Translations under genes and position numbers: made by a program | Shown: positions 13,577 through 21,425 of the stretch, in pieces | Layout of the letters: every line of letters begins with the position of its first letter | How positions within the stretch are numbered: position 1 is the first letter of the stretch | Notes under the pieces: model-generated | The model's database searches: none | Told to the model about the DNA's origin: nothing | Seen by the model: only the letters and a program-made list of their open reading frames with translations | Assembly (NCBI GenBank): GCA_964468125.1 | Contig: CAYXVF010000095.1 | Location: forward strand, 1-23,503 | Direction of reading: 5' to 3' | DNA: 23,503 nucleotides | DNA from: CAYXVF01 sp964468125 | GTDB lineage: Bacteria; Myxococcota; XYA12-FULL-58-9; CAYXVF01

Positions 13577-14824
13577 ATGAAATACCCGGTGTGGCTCGCG
13601 TTTTTCTGCACGCTCGCACCCGTTGCGCCGTCGAATGCCGCCGAGCCACCGGTCTTGCTCTTGCGCCACGACGACACGTCCGTCCACTACCGGGTGAGCG
13701 TGAGCCCGGGAGTACCCAAGCCAGGCAAGCGTTTTGAGATAGAGCTCGAGCTCTCCCAGGCCCTCGAAACGCCCGACCCGCGCTATGGCAGTGAAAAGCC
13801 CTTGAACGATGCGGAGGTGGCGCTCGTGCTCCTGGGTCCGTCGAACACAGTCAGCCATCGGGCCGTGCGCCTGCGGGATGCAGGCACCTTTGGCGTCACC
13901 TTCACCGCGGCAAAAGAAGGGGCCTACAGCCTCTACGTGGTCGGCGAGGATGACGACGCAGGTGCCTTTCATCACGGGTGGCCGATCTCCGTGGGCGTCT
14001 GGCCCCCGCCGAAGGACCAAACGCTCGCGGCCCTTCCCAAGACGCTTCCCGCCCCTGCTCCCGGCAACTTGACCCATGGTCGCGCTCTGTGCGCTCGCCA
14101 CTGCCGAAGGGCGGTAAAAGGCGCGCTGCCGACGGCGAAGCCCCCGACCTACCTTTCGAGCGCCTTCGCCGCGGCGAAGAGTGACGCGCAGCTTCTCGAA
14201 ACCTTCATCGATCGGGAACGCGCGAGGAAGCTCTCGCGCCTAGAGGAGAATGACCTGCTTCACTACCTGCGTTCCCTGCACGTCGAGCTCGGCACGCTCT
14301 TCCCGGACGCAGCGCGTTACGTCGCGAAGCGCTTCACGATCAACGACTACGGCCTCGAACGGCTGCGAGAGACCGCGAACCTGAAGCTCGAAGGCGATGC
14401 GCGCAGCGGTGTGGTGTTCGTCGCCTACCGCGGTGAGAAAGACGGTCGGCCGGTGCTCATCGACTACGACGACACCATCGCGCGCGACGGACTCGACCGC
14501 GACGGCAAGCTCGGCTACGTCGTGTTCTTCGATCGCCCCCGGGACCAGAACATGCGAGAGGTGGCGATCGCCATGGGCCGTGAGCCCACCTATCCGATCC
14601 ACAAGATCGTCGTCCGAAACGCCGCCGGTGCCCTCAACCGCAAACTGAATGGCCAGCTCGCGGCATTCATCGGCCAGGGCGAGTTCAACAACGCGAAGAG
14701 CTTGAAGACGGGCCCTAAAGGGCTGCGCAAACAGCTTCTCCCAATGTATCTCGTCGCGGCGGAGCTCGCGACGATGTACTTCGGCGCGGAGCGCGAGTTC
14801 AGCGCATTCGATGACGAGCTATAA
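13577..14824 (+). CDS. secreted protein with degenerate cytochrome-c-like domain
   Basis: This 415-residue exported protein starts after a strong AGGAGG. MKYPVWLAFFCTLAPVAPSNAAE is a signal peptide with likely cleavage near residue 22. Residues about 30-142 form a beta-rich domain like YtkA/FixH-type or Ig-like modules. Residues about 166-235 read like a class I cytochrome c: GRALCARHCRRAVKG, a Pro/Thr loop, then LSRLEENDLLHYLRSL as the closing helix. The CxxCH haem site is broken, as Cys176 is followed by Arg-Arg-Ala-Val where Cys-His would be. The C-terminal 180 residues are not recognised. Its last sense codon doubles as the stop codon of the convergent DUF4124 gene. Confidence 0.82.
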   Translation: MKYPVWLAFFCTLAPVAPSNAAEPPVLLLRHDDTSVHYRVSVSPGVPKPGKRFEIELELSQALETPDPRYGSEKPLNDAEVALVLLGPSNTVSHRAVRLRDAGTFGVTFTAAKEGAYSLYVVGEDDDAGAFHHGWPISVGVWPPPKDQTLAALPKTLPAPAPGNLTHGRALCARHCRRAVKGALPTAKPPTYLSSAFAAAKSDAQLLETFIDRERARKLSRLEENDLLHYLRSLHVELGTLFPDAARYVAKRFTINDYGLERLRETANLKLEGDARSGVVFVAYRGEKDGRPVLIDYDDTIARDGLDRDGKLGYVVFFDRPRDQNMREVAIAMGREPTYPIHKIVVRNAAGALNRKLNGQLAAFIGQGEFNNAKSLKTGPKGLRKQLLPMYLVAAELATMYFGAEREFSAFDDEL

Positions 14825-15379
14825 GAGCCACTTGTAGGGCACGCCGGCCTTTTTGGCTTCCGCGGGAATGGTCTCGAGGAGCATCTTTTTGGCCTTCTCC
14901 ACCCGTTTCAGCGCCGCCTCGCGCCGCTTCTCGACCGCTTCGATCTGTGCCTTCACCTGCGGGGTCACCCGGAGGAGCGCGTTGTTGGTCAGGTTCCCCT
15001 TGTCCTCGTCGAGCTTTGCCAGCGCCTCGGTAGCCGCGTCGAGCTCTTTGCGCCACTCAGCGACACGCGCCTGCCACTTCTCGCGCTCCTTCTCGATCGC
15101 GTCGGCAGAGCTCGGGGGGCTCTCCGGTTTTCGCGTGCTAGGCGGCGGGCGACTCGGTGGCGGATCGCTACGGTCTCCCACCGCTTCGGCCCGTTTCTTT
15201 TCGATCTCACGAATGCGCGCCTGATACATGCTCGCGTAAGGCTCGGGGACCTTTGAGAGGTCGTCCGTGAAATGAACGACCCCATCGCGATCCACCCAGC
15301 GATAGATCACACTCTGAGCCAGCGCTGCCCCCGCAACGCCCAGAAAAGCCAGTGCGACGACGAGCCCGCGCCAGCTCAT
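14819..15379 (-). CDS. DUF4124 domain protein with coiled coil
   Basis: This 186-residue exported protein has a signal peptide MSWRGLVVALAFLGVAGAALA, cleaved around residue 21. The DUF4124 signature YRWVDRDGVVHFTDDLSKVP follows at residues 26-45. The rest is a proline/serine-rich linker (PPPSRPPPSTRKPESPPSS) and a long charged helix with Glu/Lys/Ala heptads (VEKRREAALKRVEKAKKMLL), probably a periplasmic coiled coil. DUF4124 function is not established. The ATG overlaps the stop of the upstream GAF gene (ATGA), implying translational coupling. The terminal TAG at 14819-14821 abuts the stop of the opposing gene. Confidence 0.9.
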   Translation of the reverse strand: MSWRGLVVALAFLGVAGAALAQSVIYRWVDRDGVVHFTDDLSKVPEPYASMYQARIREIEKKRAEAVGDRSDPPPSRPPPSTRKPESPPSSADAIEKEREKWQARVAEWRKELDAATEALAKLDEDKGNLTNNALLRVTPQVKAQIEAVEKRREAALKRVEKAKKMLLETIPAEAKKAGVPYKWLL

Positions 15380-16472
15380 AGCCCTGCCTGTCCCGTCGCC
15401 TCGAGGTACTCGGCGAACTGGTGGGAGAGGTAGCTCAGCAAATTCATTTCATCGCCGCTGAAGGTGTCGTTGCCCTTCTTGTTGATCAGCTGCAGCGCTC
15501 CGTAGGTCCGGCCGTTCTTCTGCGACGGAGCGCAAAGGATCGAGCGGGTGTCGTAGCCGAGCTTCTGCGAGATCACCGCGAAGAACCGCGGATCCTTCTG
15601 AGCGTCGGAGACCGCGAGCCCCACCCCTTCTTGGGCGGAGAACCCCACGAGCCCCTGCCCCATGGGCACTCGGAACTTCATCACCTCCTCCGCCTTCGGC
15701 CCTCGGGCCGCCGCGAAGTAGAGGTCGCTCGTGTTGATGTCGGCGACGTAGACCGAGCCCGAATCCGCAGGGATCACCTTCATGGCGAGGTCGAGCAAAA
15801 GATTCGCCGCCGCCTGGAGGTTCGATTGGGCGTGGAGCTCGGCGGTCTCCTCAAAGAGCTCCGCGATGATGTCCTCCATCGGGCGCCCCTGCGCCCTGGC
15901 TTTGATGCGACCGATCGCGACACGCGGGACTTCGCTCGCGGGCTGGCGGGTGATCTGCTCGATCATTGGCTCCCGAGCGACCGGCCCGGGCGCAGGCGCA
16001 GGCGCAGGCGCGGAGGCGACAGGAGGCGGCGCGGCGGGTGGAAGAGCGGCGGCAGGCGGTGGAGCCGCCGGCGGGGCAACGGGCACCGGTGAGGGCGCGG
16101 GTGCAGCGGCGGGCGCAGCGGCGGGGCTGAGCGGGTGCGCGTCGAGCCGAACCGGCAACGACAGCAGGCAGAACGGCTCGATAACTTCGGACGCGGATCG
16201 CGCCGTCGTCGCNNNNNNNNNNCGGGCGCAGCGGCGGGCGTTTCCGGAACCCCATCGAGCTCGCGGATCCGGAAGACACGACCGCTGTTCGGCTCGGTCA
16301 CATCGATCCCGGTCTCGTGAATGTCGCACAGCACGTTGCGCGCATCCACGCCCTCTCCGAGCTTGGAGAGACCGTTGCGCAGGGCGTGCATCCAGTTGTC
16401 CGCCTCGATGCGGGCGGTGATGTTGAACCCGCTGTCGTCTGTTGCGGGGATGAACAGCTCAAAAAGCGCCAT
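15376..16472 (-). CDS. GAF domain protein with Pro/Ala linker, interrupted by assembly gap
   Basis: The gene is split by ten N bases. Residues 1-83 (MALFELFIPATDDSGFNITA onward) form a small N-terminal domain ending in GVPETPAAAP. On the other side of the gap are a long Pro/Ala linker, an amphipathic helix (MEDIIAELFEETAELH) and a C-terminal GAF domain of about 140 residues (ADSGSVYVADINTSD, PMGQGLVGFSAQEG, YGALQLINKKGND). GAF domains sense small ligands or mediate dimers; no output domain is present. The two parts are in different frames across the N run. Removing the 113 bases 16110-16222 joins them in frame and gives about 327 residues. It precedes the DUF4124 gene with an ATGA overlap. 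Confidence 0.85.
15985..16135. repeat. low-complexity Pro/Ala-encoding tract with GGCGCA tandem copies
   Basis: This is the linker-coding part of the GAF gene. It contains GGCGCA in three exact tandem copies from 15989 to 16006, followed by a near copy, and many GCGGCGGG units. Such repeats often break short-read assembly, and the N gap lies just to the right. Confidence 0.7.
16213..16222. other. scaffold gap (10 N)
   Basis: Ten undetermined bases, probably a conventional gap of unknown real length. The 16-base string CGGGCGCAGCGGCGGG occurs both at 16110-16125 and at 16223-16238, on either side of the gap and its left neighbour segment. Confidence 0.98.
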
Positions 16473-16532
16473 GGTCTCTCCGTTCCTCTCCCCTGTACGT
16501 ACCCTGGACCGAGCGAAACGCGCAAATGCGCA

Positions 16533-18110
16533 TCAGGGCGGGCAGGTTCCGCCGAGCGCCTCGACCTGCCCACTCGCGAGGATGCGGGTCGTCAGCGACT
16601 GAAATCGCACGCTCTCGTAGTCCGATGCCGGCGTGGCGCGAACGACCGCCTCCAGCTCGAAGCTCGCGGCCTCGCACAACGCAGAGCCGCTGCGCACGTC
16701 TTGAAGGGTGAGCGAATAGGAGCGGCCGTAGCGCTCCGGCGGGTCGGACGAGCCGGTCGCAAACCCCTCAAACACCGGCAGGTCCTGCGCGCCGAACACA
16801 AAGCGAGGAAACCCTTCGCGCAGCTCCATTCCGAGGGTATCGGGCAGTGGGATTTCCGTGAGCACCCCACCGCTGAAGTCCACCCGGCCACTCGGGCTCC
16901 GATCGAAGCTCACCCTGTCGCCCGGGGCCGCAGCTGCGATCGGATTGAAGGACGCGTCGACGAGAAAGAGCTCGACGTTTTCCGCGCCCTGCGCAGGAAC
17001 CGTCGTCGGGTTCGGACGCAGGCGCGCTCGACTCGGCCCACCGGTCCAAAGCACGTGGGCCATGCGACCGAGCAGCACGTCCGAATCCCACTGACCGTTT
17101 CGTCCATCGACGATGCCGTTTCCGTTCGCGTCGCAGCAGGCGCTGTCGGTCGCGGGGTCGTAAACGCCGTCGTCATCGACGTCGAGGAACGGCTCCCCTT
17201 CATCGCAGAACGGTTCCCCCGGATCGTAGGTGCCGTTTTCGTTCGCGTCAAAGTAGGCCTCCTGCCCGCGCACGACCGCGAGCAAGGTCACCAGCCCATC
17301 GCGCGGGTTGCTGTCCTGGGCCCCGGGGATCGGTGACCCGCCCAGCTCGACCAACGAGAGCGTCTGCTCCGCGGAAGAGGCAGCGACATCGCGAGGGTAG
17401 TCGATCAGGGGGGCGGGGATTCGGTGAACAATCCGACGGGGGCTGTCACGCGTCGCCGGTCGGTCTAAGAGCTCACCTGCCTCGGCGAAGAGCTGGACCG
17501 GCACGTGCGGCAGTGGCTCTCCCCCTTGCGTCCTTGCCACCAGCTGGCACTCGACCTCGATCGGCTCGCGCGTTTCTACAAACGCTCCCACGTTGCGCCG
17601 TGCACAGGTGAATGCAAAACCCAGTAAGTCTGCAGAAAAGGGGACCTCATTGGACGCGCAGCCGGCCGGCCCTGGCCGACCAGAGGCCACAGGCGGAGGC
17701 GGACGCACGTCGACGGTGACCGACTCCTCGAGAGCGTCTTGGTTTACCGTCGTGTAAGAAGCTTCGACAATCAGTGGCTCTCCGTCGTCGATCGGTGCGA
17801 GGAGAAAGGCCGTCGCTCGCCCGCCGCGAGTCTGCACTTCGAGGGTGCTCGCTCCTTCCGCGCGGGCACCCTCGATCTCTACGGAAATCTCGTCTCGGTT
17901 CTCGAAGAGAAGCGGCTGGCTCGACGTAAGGGTTACGCGTTGGCCGTCCGGCAAGACTTCGCCCCGAAACTCGATCTCGGCACGAAGCTGCAACACGTCC
18001 GTTCCGTTCGCGACCACAGCGTCGGGGGCGATGAAGAGCGTCAGATCGTCCCCGCCGCCGCCGCAGGCGATGAGCCAAGGAAAGACGATGAGCGCTCGCG
18101 AGATCCTCAC
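16533..18110 (-). CDS. large lipoprotein with Ig-like N-terminus and calcium-loop repeats
   Basis: This is a 525-residue protein. The GTG start follows GGGGAGG. MRISRALIVFPWLIAC ends in a lipobox with Cys16, followed by GGGGDD. Residues about 25-135 look like an invasin/bacterial Ig-like domain (DGQRVTLTSSQPLLFEN). Residues about 284-338 contain three DxDxDG-type loops, DANENGTYD, DVDDDGVYD and DANGNGIVD, as in dockerin or thrombospondin type-3 calcium sites. A further Ig-like segment is likely near residues 350-420. It is probably an outer-membrane-anchored, calcium-binding surface protein; adhesion or structural roles are guesses. The stop lies 60 bases before the GAF gene start. Confidence 0.88.
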   Translation of the reverse strand: MRISRALIVFPWLIACGGGGDDLTLFIAPDAVVANGTDVLQLRAEIEFRGEVLPDGQRVTLTSSQPLLFENRDEISVEIEGARAEGASTLEVQTRGGRATAFLLAPIDDGEPLIVEASYTTVNQDALEESVTVDVRPPPPVASGRPGPAGCASNEVPFSADLLGFAFTCARRNVGAFVETREPIEVECQLVARTQGGEPLPHVPVQLFAEAGELLDRPATRDSPRRIVHRIPAPLIDYPRDVAASSAEQTLSLVELGGSPIPGAQDSNPRDGLVTLLAVVRGQEAYFDANENGTYDPGEPFCDEGEPFLDVDDDGVYDPATDSACCDANGNGIVDGRNGQWDSDVLLGRMAHVLWTGGPSRARLRPNPTTVPAQGAENVELFLVDASFNPIAAAAPGDRVSFDRSPSGRVDFSGGVLTEIPLPDTLGMELREGFPRFVFGAQDLPVFEGFATGSSDPPERYGRSYSLTLQDVRSGSALCEAASFELEAVVRATPASDYESVRFQSLTTRILASGQVEALGGTCPP

Positions 18111-18176
18111 GCGCCTCCCCCTAGCTCACTCGTCATCGCCAGGAAAGCGAGAATCGGGTCGCGCGCTCGGCCGAAC

Positions 18177-18713
18177 TCAGCTCGGGATGCCGTTGTTGAT
18201 CTTGTGCTGGTTCATGAGCGCCTGCACCGAGATGCGCTCCTGCTGCTGCTGTTGGTCCGCCGCGTCTTGTTTTTCCTGCTGAGCGACCTCTTCCACACTT
18301 CGAGGCATCACAGACTCTTCCTGGTCGCGAAAGCTCAGCCACGCCTCACCGCGGTCCTGCTGATTGCTCGCCGCATCGACCGCCTGCTCGTGAAGCTGCG
18401 CTCCGGACAGCTCGTTTTCGATCGCCTGGGCTTTGTGCTCTGCACCGAGCGCGTCCTGCCGCGCGCGGAGGTCGTCCGATTCGATCCGCCGTTGTTCGTT
18501 GACCTGGTCGGCCTGTCGCGCGAGCTGGGCAGCGCCGGTGACGCCCTCCACCCCGTCGTTCTGCTGGGCTGCTGCACCGCCGCCCTCAGCTCGCTTGTCC
18601 GCCGCATCGGCGCGACCGAGCTGATCCTGTTGCTCCATCAGCGCCTGCATCTGCTTGATGGTGTCTGCCCGACGCGCGGTCGCGTCTTTGCCTGCTTCGT
18701 CCTCGATGCGCAT
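18177..18713 (-). CDS. hypothetical Gln/Ala/Asp-rich helical protein
   Basis: This 178-residue protein is not recognised. It is very hydrophilic and rich in Gln, Ala, Asp and Glu, with runs such as QMQALMEQQDQ, RRIESDDLRARQD and DAADQQQQQERI, so it is probably a long coiled coil or largely disordered. No signal peptide or membrane segment is seen. The ATG at 18713 (MRIEDEAGKDATARR) was preferred over an upstream in-frame start at 18770, whose extra residues look unlike the rest. It lies between a large lipoprotein gene and a small tail-anchored protein gene, all on the same strand. No function can be assigned. Confidence 0.7.
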   Translation of the reverse strand: MRIEDEAGKDATARRADTIKQMQALMEQQDQLGRADAADKRAEGGGAAAQQNDGVEGVTGAAQLARQADQVNEQRRIESDDLRARQDALGAEHKAQAIENELSGAQLHEQAVDAASNQQDRGEAWLSFRDQEESVMPRSVEEVAQQEKQDAADQQQQQERISVQALMNQHKINNGIPS

Positions 18714-18860
18714 GGTTGTGTTCCTCGCTGCTGCCCAACAGGGAGAGGCTCCCTCGGAAAGAGCGTACACGGAACGACCGCGCTCGGGCTAGCGCGTATC
18801 TCACAACTCCGGGCTGAGCGGATCTCTCTGGCTGGCGACACGGGGGGGGGTGAGCTCCTA

Positions 18861-19130
18861 TCAGCCGAGCGCGTAGCCCCAGCCGATCAGGTAGAGAAGC
18901 GCGGTACCCGCGAGGCCGTAGAGCGCGCCCGGATCGACGCGGCCGAGATTCTGGACCCGTTCAGCGGCCTGGCGCCCCTGGTCGGTCTCCGGCGCGAGGG
19001 AAACGATCTCGGCGGCGAGGCGACGCGCAGTGAGGTAGTCGCCGCCGGCGAACATCTCCTCGCTTTGCTCCCAGAGCTCCTTAGCCCTGCGTTTCGCTTC
19101 CTTGTTTCCGTTCTTGTCGTTCTTCGACAT
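18861..19130 (-). CDS. small tail-anchored protein with TPR-like helix pair
   Basis: This is an 89-residue protein. The N-terminus is very basic (SKNDKNGNKEAKRRAKELWE), followed by a TPR-like helical hairpin (EEMFAGGDYLTARRLAAEIV) and a single C-terminal hydrophobic segment at about 68-88 (ALYGLAGTALLYLIGWGYAL). It is probably tail-anchored in the inner membrane with the helices in the cytoplasm. The gene starts 50 bases inside the end of the PilZ-receiver gene in another frame, so the C-terminus of that protein and this N-terminus share DNA. Expression is probably coupled. The 147 bases between its stop and the next - strand start hold a run of nine G (18842-18850) and nothing else recognised. 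Confidence 0.78.
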   Translation of the reverse strand: MSKNDKNGNKEAKRRAKELWEQSEEMFAGGDYLTARRLAAEIVSLAPETDQGRQAAERVQNLGRVDPGALYGLAGTALLYLIGWGYALG

Positions 19131-19878
19131 CCGTTTGTCCCCGAAGCCACACTAGCCTAGCGATGGTCTCGAGGATCTGCCCGAACTGAATGGGCTTTTG
19201 CAAGAACGCGTCGACGCCCAACTCGAGAGCCTTCGCCCGTTCCTCCTCCACACCTGCGGTGACTACCAGGATCGGCGTCGCGCGCAGCGCGTCGTTCGAT
19301 TTCACGAAGCGGCTGAGCTCGAGACCGTCCATGACGGGCATGTAGAGGTCGGTGACGATCAAATCCGGGTGAAAGCGCTCGAGGAGCTCTCGGGCTTGGA
19401 GGCCGTTTTCCGCGAAATGGGTGAGTACACTGCCCTCCGTCAACCGCTGGACGCGTTTCATCACGCGCGCATACATTTCGACCAGCGATTCGTTGTCCTC
19501 GACCACGAGCACGCGAAAGGGAGACCCTTCTCGGTGTGCATGCTCCCGCGTGGCCATCAAGGCGAGCTCGGCGAGCCGGCGACGATGCCCTTCCCGTTCG
19601 ACGTTCACACCGAACCCTGCGCGCTGCTCTTCCGAGCCCGCGCGGTTCCAGGTGACGGTTCCGGTCAGATGAACGGGGTCGAGAAGGCCCGGGAAACGCA
19701 GCTCGAGGTGAACCGTCTCGCCGACGGGCCGAGGCTCCTCCGCGCGAATGAAGAGGCCCCCGGCCGAGATGTTCTCGGTCCAGTCCTGTAGAAAACTCTC
19801 GCGGTCCGAGTAGCGGACCGCCAGGGTCAAGGGGACACGTTCGTGTCGACGTCGTTCGCTAGGAAGGGGCTTCGCCAT
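19081..19878 (-). CDS. PilZ-receiver fusion (cyclic di-GMP binding response regulator)
   Basis: This 265-residue cytoplasmic protein joins a PilZ domain (about 8-105) to a response-regulator receiver domain (about 121-243). The PilZ ligand motifs are complete: R10-R-H-E-R14 (RxxxR) and N36-x-S38-x-x-G41 (ENISAGG), so it should bind cyclic di-GMP. The receiver has the acidic pair Glu127-Asp128, phospho-acceptor Asp177 in LIVTDLYMPVMDG, Thr207 and Lys228 (LQKPI). It lacks a DNA-binding output, so signalling is probably through protein contacts, as in motility or adhesion control. No partner histidine kinase is in the window. The ATG at 19878 sits directly against a hairpin in the leader. Confidence 0.94.
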   Translation of the reverse strand: MAKPLPSERRRHERVPLTLAVRYSDRESFLQDWTENISAGGLFIRAEEPRPVGETVHLELRFPGLLDPVHLTGTVTWNRAGSEEQRAGFGVNVEREGHRRRLAELALMATREHAHREGSPFRVLVVEDNESLVEMYARVMKRVQRLTEGSVLTHFAENGLQARELLERFHPDLIVTDLYMPVMDGLELSRFVKSNDALRATPILVVTAGVEEERAKALELGVDAFLQKPIQFGQILETIARLVWLRGQTDVEERQERKQGSETQG

Positions 19879-19919
19879 GGCCGTTCCGATGAACGGTCCA
19901 TTTGGCCCGCCTCATGAGG
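19879..19919 (-). promoter_or_regulatory. two hairpins between gcvH and the PilZ-receiver gene
   Basis: CCGTTC/GAACGG with a four-base loop (19881-19896) forms a stem ending two bases before the start codon at 19878. A second perfect palindrome, CCTCATGAGG, lies at 19910-19919. They may modulate translation of the downstream gene or weakly end gcvH transcripts; no T tract follows. Confidence 0.25.
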
Positions 19920-19923
19920 GCGA

Positions 19924-20304
19924 TCAGTCTTCGAGCAGCGCTTTGTAGGCGGTCGAATCCATCAGGCCATCGAGCTCGGCGCGGTCGCTGACCCTCAATT
20001 TGATCATCCACGCAACGCCATAGGGGTCGCTGTTGACCGCCTCCGGCGTGTCCGCGAGGTCCTCGTTGACCTCGGTGACTTCGCCCCCTACCGGCGCGAA
20101 GAGATCAGAGACGGCCTTCACCGATTCCACCGTCCCAAAGGTATCGCCGGCGCCGAAGCTACTGCCGGCATCCGGCAGCTCGACGAAAACCACGTCTCCG
20201 AGCTGGTCTTGGGCATGGTGCGTGATGCCAACGGTCACCACGTCATCCTCGATGCGGACCCACTCGTGGTCTTTCGTGTACTTGAGGTCGTCAGGAATAC
20301 TCAT
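19924..20304 (-). CDS. gcvH: glycine cleavage system H protein
   Basis: GcvH is the lipoylated shuttle of the glycine cleavage complex, carrying the aminomethyl group from the P protein (GcvP) to GcvT. The 126-residue length is standard. The lipoyl-lysine is Lys63 in FGTVESVKAVSDLFAPVGG, the canonical ESVKA context. The opening KYTKDHEWVRIEDD and the closing PYGVAWMIKLRVSD are also typical. The ATG lies three bases after the gcvT stop, with AGGTGAG as ribosome binding site inside the gcvT end, so the pair is co-translated. gcvP does not follow; the next gene is the PilZ-receiver. Confidence 0.97.
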   Translation of the reverse strand: MSIPDDLKYTKDHEWVRIEDDVVTVGITHHAQDQLGDVVFVELPDAGSSFGAGDTFGTVESVKAVSDLFAPVGGEVTEVNEDLADTPEAVNSDPYGVAWMIKLRVSDRAELDGLMDSTAYKALLED

Positions 20305-20307
20305 GGC

Positions 20308-21393
20308 TCACCTGGGTATGAATGGGGTTTTGACGATCCGCGCTGGGACCCTCTTTCCTCGAATCTCCACCTCGATCTCGGTGTCGACCTTCGAATGCTC
20401 CGTGGGCACGTATCCGGCGCCGATGGGCGCGCCGAGGGTGGGGCTATGGGTGCCGCTCGTCACCACGCCAGCGCCGTCGCCTACGTGAATGGGATAACCC
20501 TGGCGCGGAATGCCACGCCCTTCCATCGCAAAGCCGACCCACTTGCGCTTGGGACCGTCCTTCTTGACCACCTCAAGCGCGGCTCGACCGATAAAATCCC
20601 CCTTGGCGAGCTTCACGACCCAGCCGAGACCTGCCTCGTAGGGATTGTGATCGAGATCCAGGTCGTTGCCATAGAGCGGAAACTTCATCTCGAGCCGGAG
20701 CGTGTCTCTGGCCCCCAAGCCGCAGACGGTCAGTGTCGGCTCGGCGCGAAACAAGGCATCCCAGAGGGCGACCGACTGCGCGGCGGGGCAGTAGAGCTCG
20801 AAGCCGTCCTCTCCGGTGTAGCCCGTGCGCGCGACGCGAACGCCGGAACAACCGCCGACCTCGCCATCCGAGAAATGAAAGCTCTCGAGCCCCGCGAGAT
20901 CGATCTCGGTGAGCTTCGCGAGCACGCGCTCCGCTTTCGGCCCCTGAAGTGCGAGCAAGGCCCAGTCTTCGGATTGATCGTCGATCGTGCAGTCCTTGCC
21001 ACTCAGGACCGCTTTCATGTGTGCGATGTCCTCATCGCGTCGTGAGGCGTTGATCACGAGAAAGTAGCGGGACTCGGACTCCCTGTACACGATAAGGTCG
21101 TCGATGATGCCGCCATCGTCCCGGCACATCACCGAATAGAGCGCTTGGCCGGCAACGAGCTTTTCAACGTCGTTGGTGATGAGCGCTTGCAGCGCCGCGG
21201 TGGCCTCCGCGCCCGCGATGACGACCTCGCCCATGTGGCTCACGTCAAAAAGACCGACTTCCGTGCGGACCGCGGTGTGCTCGGCCACGACCCCGCTCAC
21301 CTGCACTGCCATTTCGTAGCCTGCGAAAGGTACGAAACGCGCGCCGAGGGCGGAATGCCGTTGGTAGAAAGGGGTACGTTTCAGCTCAGTCAC
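20308..21393 (-). CDS. gcvT: glycine cleavage system aminomethyltransferase (T protein)
   Basis: GcvT transfers the methylene carbon from lipoyl-GcvH to tetrahydrofolate, giving 5,10-methylene-THF and ammonia. The 361-residue protein has the expected N-terminus (TPFYQRHSALGARFVPFAGY), the VGLFDVSHMGE block, the YTGEDGFELYCP segment and GARDTLRLEMKFPLYGNDLD, which contains the folate-contacting region. The barrel-like C-terminal domain ends with PTLGAPIGAGYVP. The start is GTG at 21393, and GGAG lies somewhat far upstream. The gene sits between folD and gcvH on one strand, a coherent one-carbon group. No glycine riboswitch was seen in the 32-base gap upstream. Confidence 0.97.
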   Translation of the reverse strand: MTELKRTPFYQRHSALGARFVPFAGYEMAVQVSGVVAEHTAVRTEVGLFDVSHMGEVVIAGAEATAALQALITNDVEKLVAGQALYSVMCRDDGGIIDDLIVYRESESRYFLVINASRRDEDIAHMKAVLSGKDCTIDDQSEDWALLALQGPKAERVLAKLTEIDLAGLESFHFSDGEVGGCSGVRVARTGYTGEDGFELYCPAAQSVALWDALFRAEPTLTVCGLGARDTLRLEMKFPLYGNDLDLDHNPYEAGLGWVVKLAKGDFIGRAALEVVKKDGPKRKWVGFAMEGRGIPRQGYPIHVGDGAGVVTSGTHSPTLGAPIGAGYVPTEHSKVDTEIEVEIRGKRVPARIVKTPFIPR

Positions 21394-21425
21394 GGGCGGA
21401 CCATCTCCAGTTCAGGTGTGTCGAG

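Noticed and set aside
15989..16012. GGCGCA tandem units as a possible CRISPR or regulatory repeat
   Set aside because: The units are six bases with no spacers and encode a Pro/Ala linker, so they are coding low complexity.
16520..16531. GCGCAAATGCGC hairpin after the large lipoprotein gene
   Set aside because: The stem is very short with a tiny loop and only three T bases beyond, too weak to call a terminator.
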